Origin: Zygnema cylindricum
Lineage: Eukaryota; Streptophyta; Zygnematophyceae; Zygnematales; Zygnemataceae
DNA length: 64,000 nt
Assembly (NCBI GenBank): GCA_037447655.1
Contig: JBBHKE010000956.1
Span: 171,769-235,768, forward strand
Reading direction: 5' to 3'
Shown: positions 22,712 to 33,738 of the stretch, in pieces
How the letters are laid out: every line of letters begins with the position of its first letter
Numbering within the stretch: position 1 is the first letter of the stretch
The notes under the pieces: model-generated
What the model saw: the letters and a program-made list of their open reading frames with translations, nothing else
Database searches by the model: none
What the model was told of the DNA's origin: nothing
Made by a program: the position numbers and the translations under genes

Positions 22712-22800
22712 GTTGTGTGTCGGGTAATATCGCGATAAATTGGATAACCGAATTATCAATTATCAAACGGTGAGGGGCAAGTCGCAATCAGGTACCCGAC
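22712..22800. mobile_element. hAT-like MITE left-end fragment
   Basis: Starts AGTGTTGTGTGTCGGGTAATATCGCGATAA, matching the termini of the copy 46 bp to the left, then AACGGTGAGGGG as in the copy at 10747-11140. No opposing end, so truncated. Confidence 0.6.
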
Positions 22801-23555
22801 TCCGACCACGATCCCTACCCTGCTGGCTGCTTCAGATCCCGAACGAATTCGGGTGCAAAATTTGGGGGCAGGTCTAATTCGGCCAGGTGAAAAAAAAAAA
22901 AAAAAAAACAAGTACGAATACGACCTTATTAGTAAAAACGAAAAAAATTGAAGGTTTCGTAGGTACGTTCCACTATAGTACAGTACTCTACTATATTGTC
23001 CTTATTATACAACATTATTCTACTTTGCAATCTCGATATCGTAGAAGGTATAAGGAAGATTTATCGCTAATCTTGTACTTATTCAGGTACGGGAGGGTAC
23101 GCTTGGTCACGAGAATATTTATAGTTGTTCAAATCGCAAATTACGCACCAAACGAACGCGCAAAAAATACGTTCCTTTCGCATTGACCGATTTTAGAAAA
23201 TTGTTAAAATGCGTACCCTATTATGTATCTGTATGTTTGCGTACATTTTTCGAAATTTGAATTTTGAAATTTAAAATTTAAAAATTTCAATGCAGTAAAA
23301 AAACTAAAAAAGTTAAAAACCAGTAAAAGTGAAAAAACCAGCCACGACAACCTCGGCATTAGACCACAAGCCAACGACCACTGCTGTTAAACTAACGACC
23401 AAATTGCCTCGTCGTTGGTTCTGAACCAACAACGAGGCGATCTCATTTCTGAACTATCAACCAGCGACAAGGTTGCCTCGTCGAGCGACCAGGCTGCCTC
23501 ATTGTTGGTTCAACGTAGCCCTACATAACATGTCAATATTTTTAAAAGAAACATT
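22801..23555. other. Intergenic DNA with poly-A run and a hairpin
   Basis: A 20-base A-rich run near 22890, then AT-rich DNA. From 23350 there are repeated GCCTCGT(C/T)G words, including the hairpin annotated separately. No gene seen. Confidence 0.5.
23404..23440. repeat. Hairpin, ~17-bp stem
   Basis: GCCTCGTCGTTGGTTC pairs with GAACCAACAACGAGGC with one mismatch around a two-base loop. Diverged half-copies of the stem follow at 23475-23515. Confidence 0.8.
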
Positions 23556-23668
23556 TGTAATTTTGTGACCTCCATTCGCCTACAAAATGTCTAGCATTTA
23601 TAAAGCCTCTAGGATAATTCTTGCCCCTTTGACTTTCAAACCAAATAAAAGCCACCCGGTCACACAAG
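23556..23668 (-). repeat. LTR 3'-end fragment of an F-type copia element (F'), interrupted by element C
   Basis: In minus orientation it ends ...ATGGAGGTCACAAAATTACA, the same U5 end seen in elements A, D and I, and its upstream part matches the F LTR near 33750-33790 (caaaccaaataaaa, ccacccggt). The LTR of element C begins immediately after, so C inserted into this older LTR. Confidence 0.7.
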
Positions 23669-24662
23669 TGTAGAAAATAGTGGTTTTTTTTTAGTATTTT
23701 CTACGTCTAAAGAATATAAAATAAATTGCAGAAAAGAAGCACAGACAATTTTCCTCTAACTCTTTTCTCAAGTCCCCACACTTGTCGCAATCACTAGAGA
23801 TTGTAGAGGGAGTTAGAGCCATGGCTCTCTACGTTGTCTGAAAGAGACAGGGAGGAGATGTTCGTAGATTAACCTAAAAGGCTTCACGGACCCATGATTT
23901 GATCCTGGTCCCTACCGTCCGTCAGAGTTGCTTGTAGCCGTTAGCTTTGTTATATAGTATACGAACTGTTCTGAGATAAATAAGGTGTGACAACTGTTTG
24001 AAGATGTACAAATAGAGAATTCCATTTAACTGAGCAAACGCGTTATAGAGCATAGAATCGGTTACAACTGTAGTGCTACCTAAGGTACCTCACGAAAAAA
24101 ATGCTACTGACATTTATTTCACCGGTTAGTGTTAAAGCTGGTTTGTGATCGGACAGCCACGGCGCACGCCGACATCGCGTGATGGCCGTTTTGGCGCTTT
24201 TTGGTCATAGTCACACCATATGGCACGTGGCGCTTTCTCATTGGGTTAAGGGTTTTCAACTGAGTATCACAACAAGCGTTGTTGTGATAGACGTCACCTT
24301 CTTGGCCATACAGAACGATGGTCGTACAGAAAGTACTCCGGCACCAGTATTTTTTTGTACTTTACCGTGATGTGATTGGTGCCGTACCCTGGTAGTAGAG
24401 AATTTAGAGAGGTCTCTCCCACAGTGCTCTTGTACAAAAGGTCATCTTTGACCATTAATAACTTACTGCTCAGAGGAGCAAATTTAGAGATTCTTTTTGC
24501 AGCATACTCAACGGATTTTTGTCTTCACATGGGTGAAGTCTGTTCAGTCTGGTGTCAGTCAAGGTGACAGTCAGTCTCGGTCAAACGCGAGGGAGTAAGG
24601 GTTAATTAGGGGCTTCTTGTGAGCTGGTTACTCAGAGGACCCTTTGAGGTCTCAGAATTATA
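23669..24662 (+). repeat. Element C 5' LTR
   Basis: Starts TGTAGAAAATAGTGG and ends just before GGTTATGGGCCCA. Contains the clade-wide ACTTGTCGCAATCACT block, GCCATGGC, an antisense tRNA-like segment and four GTAC cores near 24325-24390 followed by GATTGG. Its first 130 bp match 29161-29290. Confidence 0.85.
23882..23955 (-). repeat. tRNA-like segment in element C LTR
   Basis: On the minus strand, antisense to the element, it has GCTAACGGCTACAAGC like the A-box side of the A/G copies and GGATCAAATCA as a weak B box. Diverged copy of the cassette described at 40112-40183. Confidence 0.45.
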
Positions 24663-24675
24663 GGTTATGGGCCCA
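24663..24675 (+). promoter_or_regulatory. Element C primer-binding site (tRNA-iMet anticodon-arm type)
   Basis: GGTTATGGGCCCA directly follows the LTR. It is complementary to the plant initiator tRNA-Met anticodon stem-loop, not to the tRNA 3' end, as in Drosophila copia. Confidence 0.8.
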
Positions 24676-24786
24676 TCCTTTAGGGTACCCATATTTAACG
24701 GAACTGTCTTCATATACTGGGAGAGTATGATGAAAAGAGCTCTGAGCGAGAAAAGGTTTTAGGGGATAGTGAGTGGACGTGCAAGG
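24663..24786 (+). pseudogene. Element C gag, 5' piece
   Basis: Translates as VMGPSFRVPIFNGT ... YWESMMKRALSEKR, collinear with element A Gag. The clade's U5 start codon is TTT here, and a TAG lies across the LTR/PBS junction. Interrupted at 24786 by LTR H. Confidence 0.8.
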
Positions 24787-25955
24787 TGTTGTCCATAGCC
24801 ATTTTCAGCCATGGATTTACCCTCGGAAGCACCACAGACTACCCAAAAACAGCCTACTTTGAATCAACACAGAATTCTACAAAAATATCAAAACAAGCTG
24901 AAACTACAAACACAGGTATTTTCTAGGCTAAAAAATAACCTCACAAAGTTTCAGACAAAAATAATGAACAGAGTGATCACACCATCTAGTCAAAGTTGCA
25001 GAAAAACAGTCTGCCAGAACTTTGATAAAACAGACTAACTTCACAATGAATTAAAACACAGACCAGGCACACTATAGGCCTGCAAATATGTGACAATATT
25101 AACAGTATATATAGGAACACACATACAGAATTTCAGACAATTCTGCCAACAGATCTGAGAGTAATCCTCAGATAAAATTACCAAAAATAACCATAAACAG
25201 TTTTTGGTCCAAAAGGTTCCTAAGTCCTAAAATGACTAAGTCCTACAAATATATACAAGAGCTTACTGCTGAATGTACAGAGGCATACCAGCCGTACGCT
25301 GTCTACGAGCTACCTCTATTAATATTGGTATACCCGAATACTTCAAGGTATGTCAAAGTGAGTAAACCTACACTAATACTTAATACACAAAAAGACAAAA
25401 CAATGTTCGACCAAATATTTATACGTACACAAAATCTCACAAAATCGTATGTTGAGTCACGCTACGTCACTCAACGAGATTCCTTGAATTTATTCAAAGA
25501 ATCCGGGTCGTCCAAAAATAAGCATTGTGTGATTGACGCGATTCCGCGTGGCAACAAAATCCAAACGAAATCCACGTGAGTCGTCAAATATCTCGTGACG
25601 TCGCGAAACGCATTCACGTCCACTTGCCAAATAAGACGCTCCGTACTTGCGGCGTCCTTTTTCCATAAATGAGCATGTCGCATTATGTTTCGTACGAGCG
25701 ACATCATTTTTCAACATTTCAAATATTTCGGATCGGATCGCTTCGCGATCCGCCGTCCATTTCTCACCGCATTACACACCACTCAAATAGTTCCTCACGT
25801 CCCTTTCATTTCGATCGTATAACTACCCCCCCAATCCGCAAATCCATTCGAACCTCCATTCGTACCACCACATTACTTCCGATAATTATTTACGCATGAA
25901 CGTCGCGTGCGCACAAAATGTCGCGTACGCACGAAACTAACTTTTCAAAACAACA
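24787..25955 (-). mobile_element. Solo LTR or short LTR element H inserted in element C gag
   Basis: 1169 bp with TGTTGT...ACAACA ends flanked by a perfect 5-bp duplication CAAGG (24782-24786, 25956-25960). No internal coding recognised. The last ~120 bp reappear in opposite orientation at 33620-33738, so this is a repeat family. Strand is uncertain because both ends read TGTTG inward. Confidence 0.75.
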
Positions 25956-25960
25956 CAAGG

Positions 25961-26206
25961 CGTCTATCCAACTTGGGCATTCCTCTAGGGTTTGCAAGAA
26001 CCAGATTTACCAAAAATGCAAATTCAGCTCCACCGGAAGAGAGTAAGGATAGGGAAAGCATTGTGATGGAAAAAGGAAAGGAAAATTAGACAATCACACC
26101 GATAGCAACACCGATAGCAACCGAGTCACCATTAATGTCACCTATTTCAAGGAACGAGGAGAATGATATGGACACCTGAAACTATAATAATATGGCGACA
26201 AAGCAT
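25961..26206 (+). pseudogene. Element C gag, middle piece
   Basis: Encodes LGIPLGFARTRFTKN ... EESKDRESIVMEKGKEN, then ITPIAT and NNMATK, aligning with element A Gag (PGFGGVRF ... VSEKEKGKET ... NMAAKNF). It has stop codons. Ends at the insertion point of LTR G. Confidence 0.75.
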
Positions 26207-26386
26207 TGTTTAAATTACTAGATTTATAGAGTATTTTCTAGGTCCAAATATATCAATATTAAAAAAAAAAAAAGGGCGGACAACCTGCCTCCACCTCCTC
26301 TCTCTAGCCACCATAATTGTTGTAGTCACTAAAGGATAGAGAGGGTGGTTGTGCCATGGCTTCCTTAGTTCAACAGACAGGACTAA

Positions 26387-26406
26387 AGAGTGACTTATGT
26401 CACTCT
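26387..26406. repeat. Hairpin next to the tRNA-like cassette in LTR G
   Basis: AGAGTGAC pairs with GTCACTCT across a TTAT loop. The equivalent hairpin in element A has AGAGTGGC/GCCACTCT, so a paired G-C to A-T change keeps the stem. Confidence 0.75.
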
Positions 26407-26414
26407 TAACAAAA

Positions 26415-26487
26415 GGTTGAGTCCGGCAGGACCCGAACCTCCGACTGGCAGAATACGGCGTAGCCGTTAGCTCTAACGAGTCTGTCG
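26415..26487 (-). repeat. tRNA-like cassette in LTR G (antisense)
   Basis: On the minus strand: TCGTTAGAGCTAACGGCTACGCC (A-box side) and GGTTCGGGTCC (B box), then CAACCTTTTG with a Pol III-type TTTT. About 80% like the element A cassette. Acceptor-stem complementarity is absent, so not a functional tRNA gene. Confidence 0.65.
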
Positions 26488-27214
26488 TAGAAGTCCGTTA
26501 AGATACATAAGGTTTGATACATATTTAAACTTGTACATGGTCTTCAAAGCGATTAACTAAAATGTGAACAAAGGAACATAGAACTAGTTAAAATTTCGGT
26601 GCGAACGTCATTTTGCACGAAACAAATGATTCGGACATTTGTTTCGATGGCCGACATTCAATGTCAGATTTAATCCGACGGCATATATCACTGCCGGGAT
26701 CGTGGAATGGTCACTTTGGCGTTTATGGACGTGGCATGACCTGGCGCCACGTGGAGGGATAACATTTGGCCGCAGGATATCCGTGGAACATACGGACGAG
26801 TGGAAGGGTGACACGCGTCCACTCAGGGGCCTTGTCGTACACAGGCCGTACAAAAACGATATCTGCCGTAGTACCTTTCTCTACTTTACAGTTATCTGAT
26901 TGGTTTGTACTTCAGTAGATAGGGGTTGTGAGAGGGGTTAGGACTTAGCATTTTTGGAAAGATAGTCAACTCTCTCTTTGAGAAATTGTATAAATTGGCA
27001 TTTTTGCCACTTCATAACTTATCACCTGGTTGGCCGTTTTCATTAATTCTTTTTGCTACAAACTCAAAGGAGTGCAGGGTGCACAGGATGCTAATCAGAC
27101 TATCAGTTTGCCTTCTTGAGCAGCAGTGGTTGTTGCTTGAAGTGGGTTTTTTAAAAACTATGTAGAGGCTTCTTGAATTCTGTAGTCCAATGTAGGACAC
27201 AGAATTCCAAGCAA

Positions 27215-27986
27215 TTCCTTCTCCGTCATCTCACTCAAGAGCTTGCATCTCCTCATTTGCAAGTAGAAAGGGCATCTAATCTATGGGTAGCACCCATACA
27301 AATGTACCGAAGAAGTACGATTAAGCAGCAACAACTGGCAGATAAAAAAATTGATGCATATGAATACAAAAAAAGAGAAGATGCTAGATTTGTGTAATGA
27401 GCTTGCGACACTTTTTATGGAGTTAGAGTGTGCTGGATAGGTAGAAACTGAAAAGATGAAGGTTAATTGTCTCTTTATGAAGTTATGCGATGATTATGAG
27501 AATATAGTAAAATGCGTATAAGATCTACCAGATTCCAGCTGGACTTAGAACTCTATGTTGGGGATGATTCTTGTTCGAGAGAATACGATAGAGATCCGAA
27601 GAGGAAGAAAGAGAGGACAAGCCTTCGCAATCGGGACCGATTGGAGAAATAAGGATCCGAGGGAATAATTTGGAGGCTATGGAGGAGGGGACAGAAAAAT
27701 CAGTCCGATGAGTCTAAACTGAGGGTTTCAAAGGGGCTGTATCATTTTTGTAAAAAACCGGGGCACTATATGGCGAAGTGCTCTAAACAAAGTGATATCT
27801 AGTTAAATGACGGGTAGACTAGACCTCCGAAAGGAAAGAAGAAAGCTCTTGTGACACAGATACATGAGGAGGAATCCGAGGACGATAAGCTTTTGTTGGA
27901 TGAGGAGATGGAGGTGAAGACCGAGGTCGAAATTCCACGAAAACAGAAATGTGCCTTCGGGGGATTGACAGGTGAAGCTGTTGGAT
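27215..27986 (+). pseudogene. Element C gag, 3' piece
   Basis: Starts at FLLRHLTQELASPHL, continuing NNMATK across solo LTR G. The zinc knuckle reads LYHFCKKPGHYMAKC, where the first Cys has become Tyr. Several stops and frame changes are present. Confidence 0.75.
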
Positions 27987-28770
27987 TGTGGATTCAGGTG
28001 CTTCTATGCAAATGTGTAAGGATAAACACATGATCAATAAAATGAGAAAGATTCCCACCGTAGAGATAGAGTATAGGGATGGGAGGACAGTCACTACTAA
28101 CTTGGTATTATCGGTAGATATGAAAGTATCAAAGGAAGGAAAAACATCTATAGTTACATTATTTGATGTGTTGTTTATTCATGAGTTGAACAAAAATCTC
28201 ATCTCAACATCGGTTTTAGATCATAAAGGTTTTGAAACAAGCACTAGAAAAAGAGTCTTTACTGCTAGTTTTGAGGAGGAAGTTTATTTCATTGCTCAAA
28301 AAGGTAGCCAAGGGATGTTTAGGCTGATTTTAAGCAACGAAAAGAAGAAACTTTAATATGATGGAGTTCATGATATAATGTTGTGGCATAAGAGGCTTCA
28401 ACATGTGCAGTTAGATAAGTTAAAAGAAATGAAAAATATCGGAGTAGTGGAAGGGATTCAGTTTGGAGAAAGTGAGAATTTGAGTGACTGTAGTGGATGT
28501 GCTCAATGTAAGGCACACAGGTTACCATTCCCAAAAGTAGCCATTTATAAAGGAGAAAAAGTTCTAGATTTGGTACACACAGATATCTGGGAACCGGCAA
28601 AAGTGCCGTCACCCGGAGGTAAGAGGTTTATGATGACCATCATTGATGATTCGTCTCAGTATTCAAGAGTATATATCTAAAAAAAAAATCAGAAGCCCCA
28701 GAGTATTGTAAGCAATATAAAGCATGGAGTGAGAAACTCCACGAAACCCCAATCAAAAGAGTGAGGAGTC
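27987..28770 (+). pseudogene. Element C protease and integrase N-terminal half
   Basis: Protease DSGASMQMC (27990 on) with a frame change just before it, then ...GDVLFIHELNKNLISTSV and integrase LWHKRLQHVQ, CSGCAQCKAHRLPFPK, LVHTDIWEPAK and IIDDSSQYSR. Breaks off at ~28770 within the integrase core, at the internal deletion. Confidence 0.85.
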
Positions 28771-29146
28771 TGGAGCAGCAAACAACAAAAGGTTATTGCT
28801 CAGTCCACCATAGAGGCTGAGTATATGGCTTATTGTTCTGCTCTAAAAGAGTTGATGTGGGTCGAGTCTTTGTTTGGTGCTTGGTCATCTTAAACGTGGT
28901 GTGCAGAAAAGTTTTTGTGATAATCAGGCAGCCATTGCAATTGATGCCAATCCTAAACACCACTTCAAAGCCAAACACATGGACATTAGACTTAGCTTTG
29001 TTACAGAGAAGGTAAAAAACAAAATAACCAGTTTAGAGTATAGACCAAATAGTGAGATGGTAGCAGATATGATGACTAAACCTGAACCCTCTCATAAACT
29101 AATTTTTTGCAAGGAGAAATGTGGTCTCAAATTAAAAGGTGACTAG
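28771..29146 (+). pseudogene. Element C RNase H C-terminal part
   Basis: From the deletion junction: QSTIEAEYMAYCSALKELMWV, then in another frame FCDNQAAIAIDANPKHHFKAK and MVADMMTKPEPSHKL, the usual copia C-terminus. Confidence 0.85.
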
Positions 29147-29160
29147 AAAAAAAGTGGAGT

Positions 29161-29290
29161 TTAGAAATTAGTGGTATTATTTGAGTATTTTCTAAGTCTG
29201 AAGAATGTAAAATAAATTGCACAAAAAAAGCACAGACAATCTTCTTTTTACTCTTCTCTCGAGTTCCACACTTGTCGCAGTCACTAGAGA
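29161..29290 (+). repeat. Element C 3' LTR, truncated
   Basis: First ~130 bp of the LTR (TTTAGAAATTAGTGG ... CACTTGTCGCAGTCACTAGAG), after a short purine tract aaaagtggag. Stops at a short shared ACTAG where element D sequence starts. Confidence 0.8.
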
Positions 29291-29397
29291 CTAGTACTAA
29301 GAAAATAGTCTTTGTTGCTAGCTATGAGAATAAAGTGTATTTCACACCAAAAAAGGGTAGCCAATGAACGTTTAGGCTGCATTTAACAAATTGAAAG

Positions 29398-30392
29398 ATG
29401 GGAGTTTACTATTCTGGTGTAAGTGATTTGATGATGCGGCATAAAAGATTGGGACATGTGCATCAAGAAAAATTGAAAAAAATAAAGAAAATGGGTGTAG
29501 TTGAGGGAATACATTTTGGAGATAATGAGACCTTGGATGATCGTTGTGGATGTGCTCAAGGTAAAGCCCACATATTACCTTTTCAAAAAACCGCAACATA
29601 TAAGGGTGAAAATGTCTTAGATCTAGTTTATAACGATATATGGGGACCGACCAAAGTGCCATCAATTGGAGGAAAAATGTTTATGCTTACTATCGCTAAT
29701 GATTGGTCTAAATACTCTAGAGAATATTTCTTGAAAAAAAAATCTGAGGCCTTGGCTTATTTTAAAGAGTATAAAGCATGGAGTGAAAAGCTTCATGAGA
29801 CACGTATAAAGAGAGTGATGAGTGATTTTGGGGGGAAATACACTTCTAATGAGTTTGAGGATTTTTGAAAGAGGAAGGGGTTCAACACCAAAAGACAGTT
29901 CCAAAGAACCCAGAACAAAACGGTGCAGCCGAAAGACTAAATCGGACATTAACTGATAGTGCCTGTAGTATGTTGACAAATAAAAAGATAAGGAAATTTT
30001 TTTGGGCAGAAGCTATGAATTGTGCTAACTATCTTAAAAATAGAGTCCTTACCTCGGCGGTAAAAAGACAAACACCTTATGAAAGATGGACCGGGAAAAA
30101 ACCTAATATTTCACACTTAAAGGTGTACGGAAGTCAAGTGTTTAGTCTAAACACAGAAAAATCCAATTGGAAGTTAGATGCAAGGGGAAAGCCAGGATAC
30201 CTACTTGGGTATGATTAAAATGTAAAGGGATATAAAGTTTATGATCTCGGAAGAGAAGACATCATTCTAGTAAAACACTCGGTAGTCATGGATGAAGGGA
30301 AGTCCATGTATCCCTTCAAATACACTAAACCGGTTAGAATTAGAATTGAATCCGAAAAGGAGTTAGATTCAAATTCTTCTAATTGAACTCCT
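29398..30392 (+). pseudogene. Element D integrase (broken)
   Basis: Zinc-binding RHKRLGHVHQEKL and CGCAQGKAH, then LVYNDIWGPTK, SDFGGKY and NPEQNGAAERLNRTL carry the DDE positions. The second Asp motif reads SDFGGK in place of SDNGGE. A TGA near 29866 shifts reading frame, and TAA at 30216 ends the next piece. Confidence 0.8.
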
Positions 30393-31889
30393 GTTCAGCC
30401 TGACCCTGCAGAGGAAGAGAAAAATATGACCGAGAGTGACCCTCTCTTGGAGTCACAACTTTCGGTTCAAAACGAGGAAAGATTGGAAATGGACGATGGA
30501 CTTCCGGAGAAGGACTCCACTGATAGGGGAGAAGATGAAGTTGTTCGAAAAAATCCGAGATTACCCTCTATTCCAACATCGGAGTTTTAAAGAGGAAGGA
30601 GAAACAACAAGAGATTTCAAGAGAGACAAGTATACAACAAGGTAATCAAGCTGTCACATTTGAGCCATCCCCAGACTTACTCGGAAGCAGTTAATAGTCC
30701 GGAACATAATAGATAGATGCCCGCCATTAATGATGAGATGGCTTGCATTATGGAAGCAAACACATGGGAGTTGGTGGATTGTCCTCTGTACAGAAAGCCG
30801 ATAGGAGGTAAGTGGGTGTTTAAGTTGAAACTCAATCCAAAAAACACTATCGAAAAATACAATGCTAGATTAGTGGCAAAGGGGTTCACACAGAAGGAGG
30901 GAATCGATTATGAGGAGACCTTTGCTCCGGTTGTTAGATTTCCCTCCCTCATAATTCTACTTAGTCTAACGTTAGCGAAAGCCATGGAGGTACACTTGAT
31001 GGACATCAAAACCGCTTTCTTACACGAAGAATTAGAAGAAGAGATCTTCATGCAGCAGCCAGAAATATTTGTGGAGAAAGGAGAAGAAAGTAAGGTGTGC
31101 AGGTTGATAAAATCTCTTTATGGACTAAAGTAAGCTCCACGCCAATGGAACAAGAAGCTGGACGATTTTTTGACGAGTTTGGAATATATCCAAATCAGTT
31201 CAGATCATTCCATCTATCTATTTGAGGACGAGGAAGGTATAATTTTCATTGCCATCAATGTTGACGATTTGCTTGTGTTGAGTAAATCAATGGAAAAAAT
31301 TTATAGATTGAAAAAGGATCTAAAGAGTAGATTTGAAATGAAAGATTTGGGGGAGGCAAAGTATATTTTGGGAATTCAGATGGAGAGGGATAGAGAGAAG
31401 AAAACTATAAGACTAGCTCAAAAGGAAGCGATAAGAAATATGCTTGAAAATTTTCAAATAGATAAAGCAAATAGTTGTACAACTCCAATGGACTTAAAGA
31501 AGGGAAATAAGGGGAGCTCAATAGAGGGAGTCTTGATCTTAGATAATGAGTTAGGACATGAGGAAAGCAAGTTTATGCAAACTATTCCGTACAGACACGT
31601 CGTCGGTAGTTTGATATGTTTTATGAATTGTACTCGTCTTGATATAGCAGCAACTGTAGGAATATTAAGTAGGAGTCTGAATGGTCTTAAGAAGAAAGAT
31701 TGGGAAGAAACCAAAAGGGTCATGCAATACTGGATAGGAACGAGAGATCTGTGGTTGCATTTGGGAGGGGATAACACTGACATCACCACTTGGAGTGATG
31801 CCAGTTATGGGGATGCTCCGACGAGGAGGTGTACCTCTGGTTATGTGTTGTATGTTGGGAATGGGGCTTGCTGTTGGAGCAGTAAGTAA
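30393..31889 (+). pseudogene. Element D reverse transcriptase (broken)
   Basis: RT starts near MPAINDEMACIMEANTWELV and includes ARLVAKGFTQKEGIDYEETF, LMDIKTAFLHEELEEE and SLYGLK, then TAA (31131) in place of Gln. The catalytic box reads INVDDLLVL in place of YVDD. Runs into RNase H (WSDASYGDAPTRRCTSGYVL) and stops at TAA 31887. Confidence 0.85.
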
Positions 31890-32250
31890 CAAAAGGTGAT
31901 TGCTCAGTCCACCATGGAGGCTGAGTATATGGCCTCTTGTTCAGTTGTGAAAGAATTAATGTGGGTGAAATCTTTGCTTCAAGAACTTGGATATATGAAG
32001 AGTGGAATACAAATAATATTTTGTGATAATCAAGTTGCGATTGCAATTGCAGCAAACCCTAAGCATCACTTTAAAGTAAAACATATGGATATTCATTTGA
32101 GCTTTGTTAGAGAGAAGGTTGTGAATAAAATAATTAGTTTGGAATATTACCCGGATGGAGAGATGGTAGCAGATATGGGAACTAAGTCGGTTCCCTCTCC
32201 CAAATTGATATTTTGTAGGGAGAAGTGTGGATTGAAGAGTGTGGAAAAAG
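31890..32250 (+). pseudogene. Element D RNase H C-terminus
   Basis: Same frame after a single TAA: QSTMEAEYMASCSVVKEL, FCDNQVAIAIAANPKHHFKVK and MVADMGTKSVPSPKL. Only one stop separates it from the RT/RNase H piece. Confidence 0.85.
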
Positions 32251-32259
32251 GGTATTTTA

Positions 32260-33359
32260 TAATCTATCTTCTTAGTCAGTCTATGGTCATCTTGCAGTTC
32301 TCATACTTGTCGTAGTCACTAAAAACTGACAAGGAGCCATGCCTGCCTCAGGCAGATAACAAGACAGGCAGAAGATAGAGCTCCTGCAAAAGATAGAGTG
32401 TCATGGTCAAGAATTGATCCTGTGACCCCCCGGATGGCAGCAGTACGGAATAGCCGTCCACCTTATCTGGAAGGTCTTAAAGAATAGGTTTTAGTGAAGT
32501 ATTTGATAAATATTTAAACAGTGATGCGGCAACACAATTCATTTAACGACTAAACGCAACGAAATTGAACATGGAAAGAACACTACATTGCGAAATACTG
32601 TACCACACGAAATAAATGAAACGACATTTACTTTCAACGGACGAAATTAAATGTCATTCGCAATCGACGGCTCGCAGAGGAGTCGGGATTTTCAACGGTC
32701 AACAGGGGACGACGAACGTTGAAATTCAATGGTCAACACGGAAAAATTTTCAACGGTCGACAATATTTGGCGCGCCGTCTGGATCGAACGGCGGACATCG
32801 ATTGCCGAATTACGAGCGGACGGCACGCGTGAGTGCCGACATTCTTAGAAGACTTTTAGGCAGTATTTCCTCAAAGTGAAAGAAAATGGCACGTGGCATT
32901 ATCCTATTGGATACCGGAGAAAAAATAGACAGAACGCCGACGACTTACTTACCACGTGGTAGAGCGAGAGTGGTGCCGTATATTTTTGTACATAAAGTAT
33001 GGCGGCTACCGTACATTTTGTGTACAATATGTAGTATATTGCAATTTGATTGGTCCAAAAGAGTTGTGAGGAAGTTTTTAGGACTTAGACATTTTTTTTG
33101 AAAGCCCTCTCTCTTAAAGGCAATCTATATAAATTTGTTGTCTTTGAACAACCATAACTTAATGCTCAGGTGAGCACATTCACTGATTTTTTTTGTTGCG
33201 GACTTACGGGAGTCCACGCTACACAGAGGGGTAATTGGTCAGAGTTTTTGCATGCCAAGGTGGCATTTATTCATTGCCAAAGTCAGAAGTGAAAATATTA
33301 TCGTAGAGGCTTCATATAAGCTGGACATTCCGTGTACCAATGGAAGTCACAGCATTACA
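32260..33359 (+). repeat. Element D 3' LTR (start uncertain)
   Basis: Contains ACTTGTCGTAGTCACT (32305-32320), a diverged antisense tRNA-like segment, GTAC cores and GATTGG (32995-33055), a TATA box (ctatataaatt, ~33125), and the U5 end with ATG 33340-33342 exactly 20 nt from the LTR end. The first bases of the LTR are not recognisable. Confidence 0.7.
32396..32475 (-). repeat. tRNA-like segment in element D LTR
   Basis: Minus-strand GGACGGCTATTCCGTAC and GGATCAATTCT at the positions of the A-box and B-box sides of the cassette in A and G. Strongly diverged. Confidence 0.4.
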
Positions 33360-33619
33360 AGTTTATCTTTCCCCTTCTCCTTCCTTTTATCCAACACGAT
33401 GCTCTCTCCAACTTCATCTATCACCTCTGCCTCCACAGATCCTCTTGAGAATCTGGCTCCTCCAAAGCCTGTTCGAACTCCCAGATTTGTCGATGGCCGC
33501 CTCACACGACCACTCACAATGCCCCATAGACCTTTTTCAAAGAGAGCACCTCTCATCATAGTTTCCTAATAGATGAACCCTATTTCACTGAAAATTGGCA
33601 CTCTAGAGGAGGGGCAAAT
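33360..33619 (-). pseudogene. Element F gag N-terminal fragment
   Basis: Minus-strand MMRGALFEKGLWGIVSGRV ... GFGGARF matches element A Gag (MMMGALCEKRYWGIVSGQV). Cut on the left by the D LTR and on the right by an H fragment that replaces the PBS. Confidence 0.8.
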
Positions 33620-33738
33620 TGTTGTTTTTGAAAAGTTAGTTTCGTGCGAACACGGCGTTTCGTGCGTACGCGATGTTTTGTGCGTACGCATTTACGCGAT
33701 ATACTGTGGAGGTTCGAAAGGATTTGCGGATTGGGGGA
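33620..33738 (+). repeat. Fragment of repeat H
   Basis: Begins TGTTGTTTTTGAAAAGTTAG and contains the TTTCGTGCG(T/A)ACGCG words and GGATTTGCGGATTGGGGG. It is the inverted counterpart of 25835-25955. Confidence 0.75.

Larger units (their letters stand above)
26207..27209 (+). mobile_element. Solo LTR G inserted in element C gag
   Basis: 1003-bp LTR starting TGTTTAAATTACTAG and ending ACAGAATTCCA, between AGCAT (26202-26206) and AGCAA (27210-27214), a 5-bp duplication with one mismatch. Gag sequence is continuous on either side once the LTR is removed. It has the clade's TATA box (ttgtataaattgg, ~26985), GTAC cores, ACTTGT-type block, tRNA-like cassette and the ATG 20 nt before its end (27190-27192), here followed by TAG. 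Confidence 0.88.
23669..29290 (+). mobile_element. Element C: copia retrotransposon, deleted and interrupted
   Basis: 5' LTR, PBS, gag, protease, part of integrase, end of RNase H and a truncated 3' LTR. Two LTR sequences (H 24787-25955, G 26207-27209) are inserted in gag with target duplications. The region from mid-integrase through RT is missing: sequence jumps at about 28770 from integrase to the RNase H motif QSTIEAEYMAYC. The 3' LTR stops at about 29290, where element D begins. It belongs to the same clade as A, D and I. Confidence 0.85.
29291..33359 (+). mobile_element. Element D: 5'-truncated copia retrotransposon
   Basis: Begins inside the protease-integrase linker and continues through integrase, RT and RNase H to a 3' LTR ending ATGGAAGTCACAGCATTACA at 33359. 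No 5' LTR, gag or protease. Closely related to A and C. Confidence 0.85.

Noticed and set aside
23350-23520. CRISPR-like array
   Set aside because: Repeated GCCTCGTTG words are irregular in length and orientation, they form hairpins, and the genome is eukaryotic.
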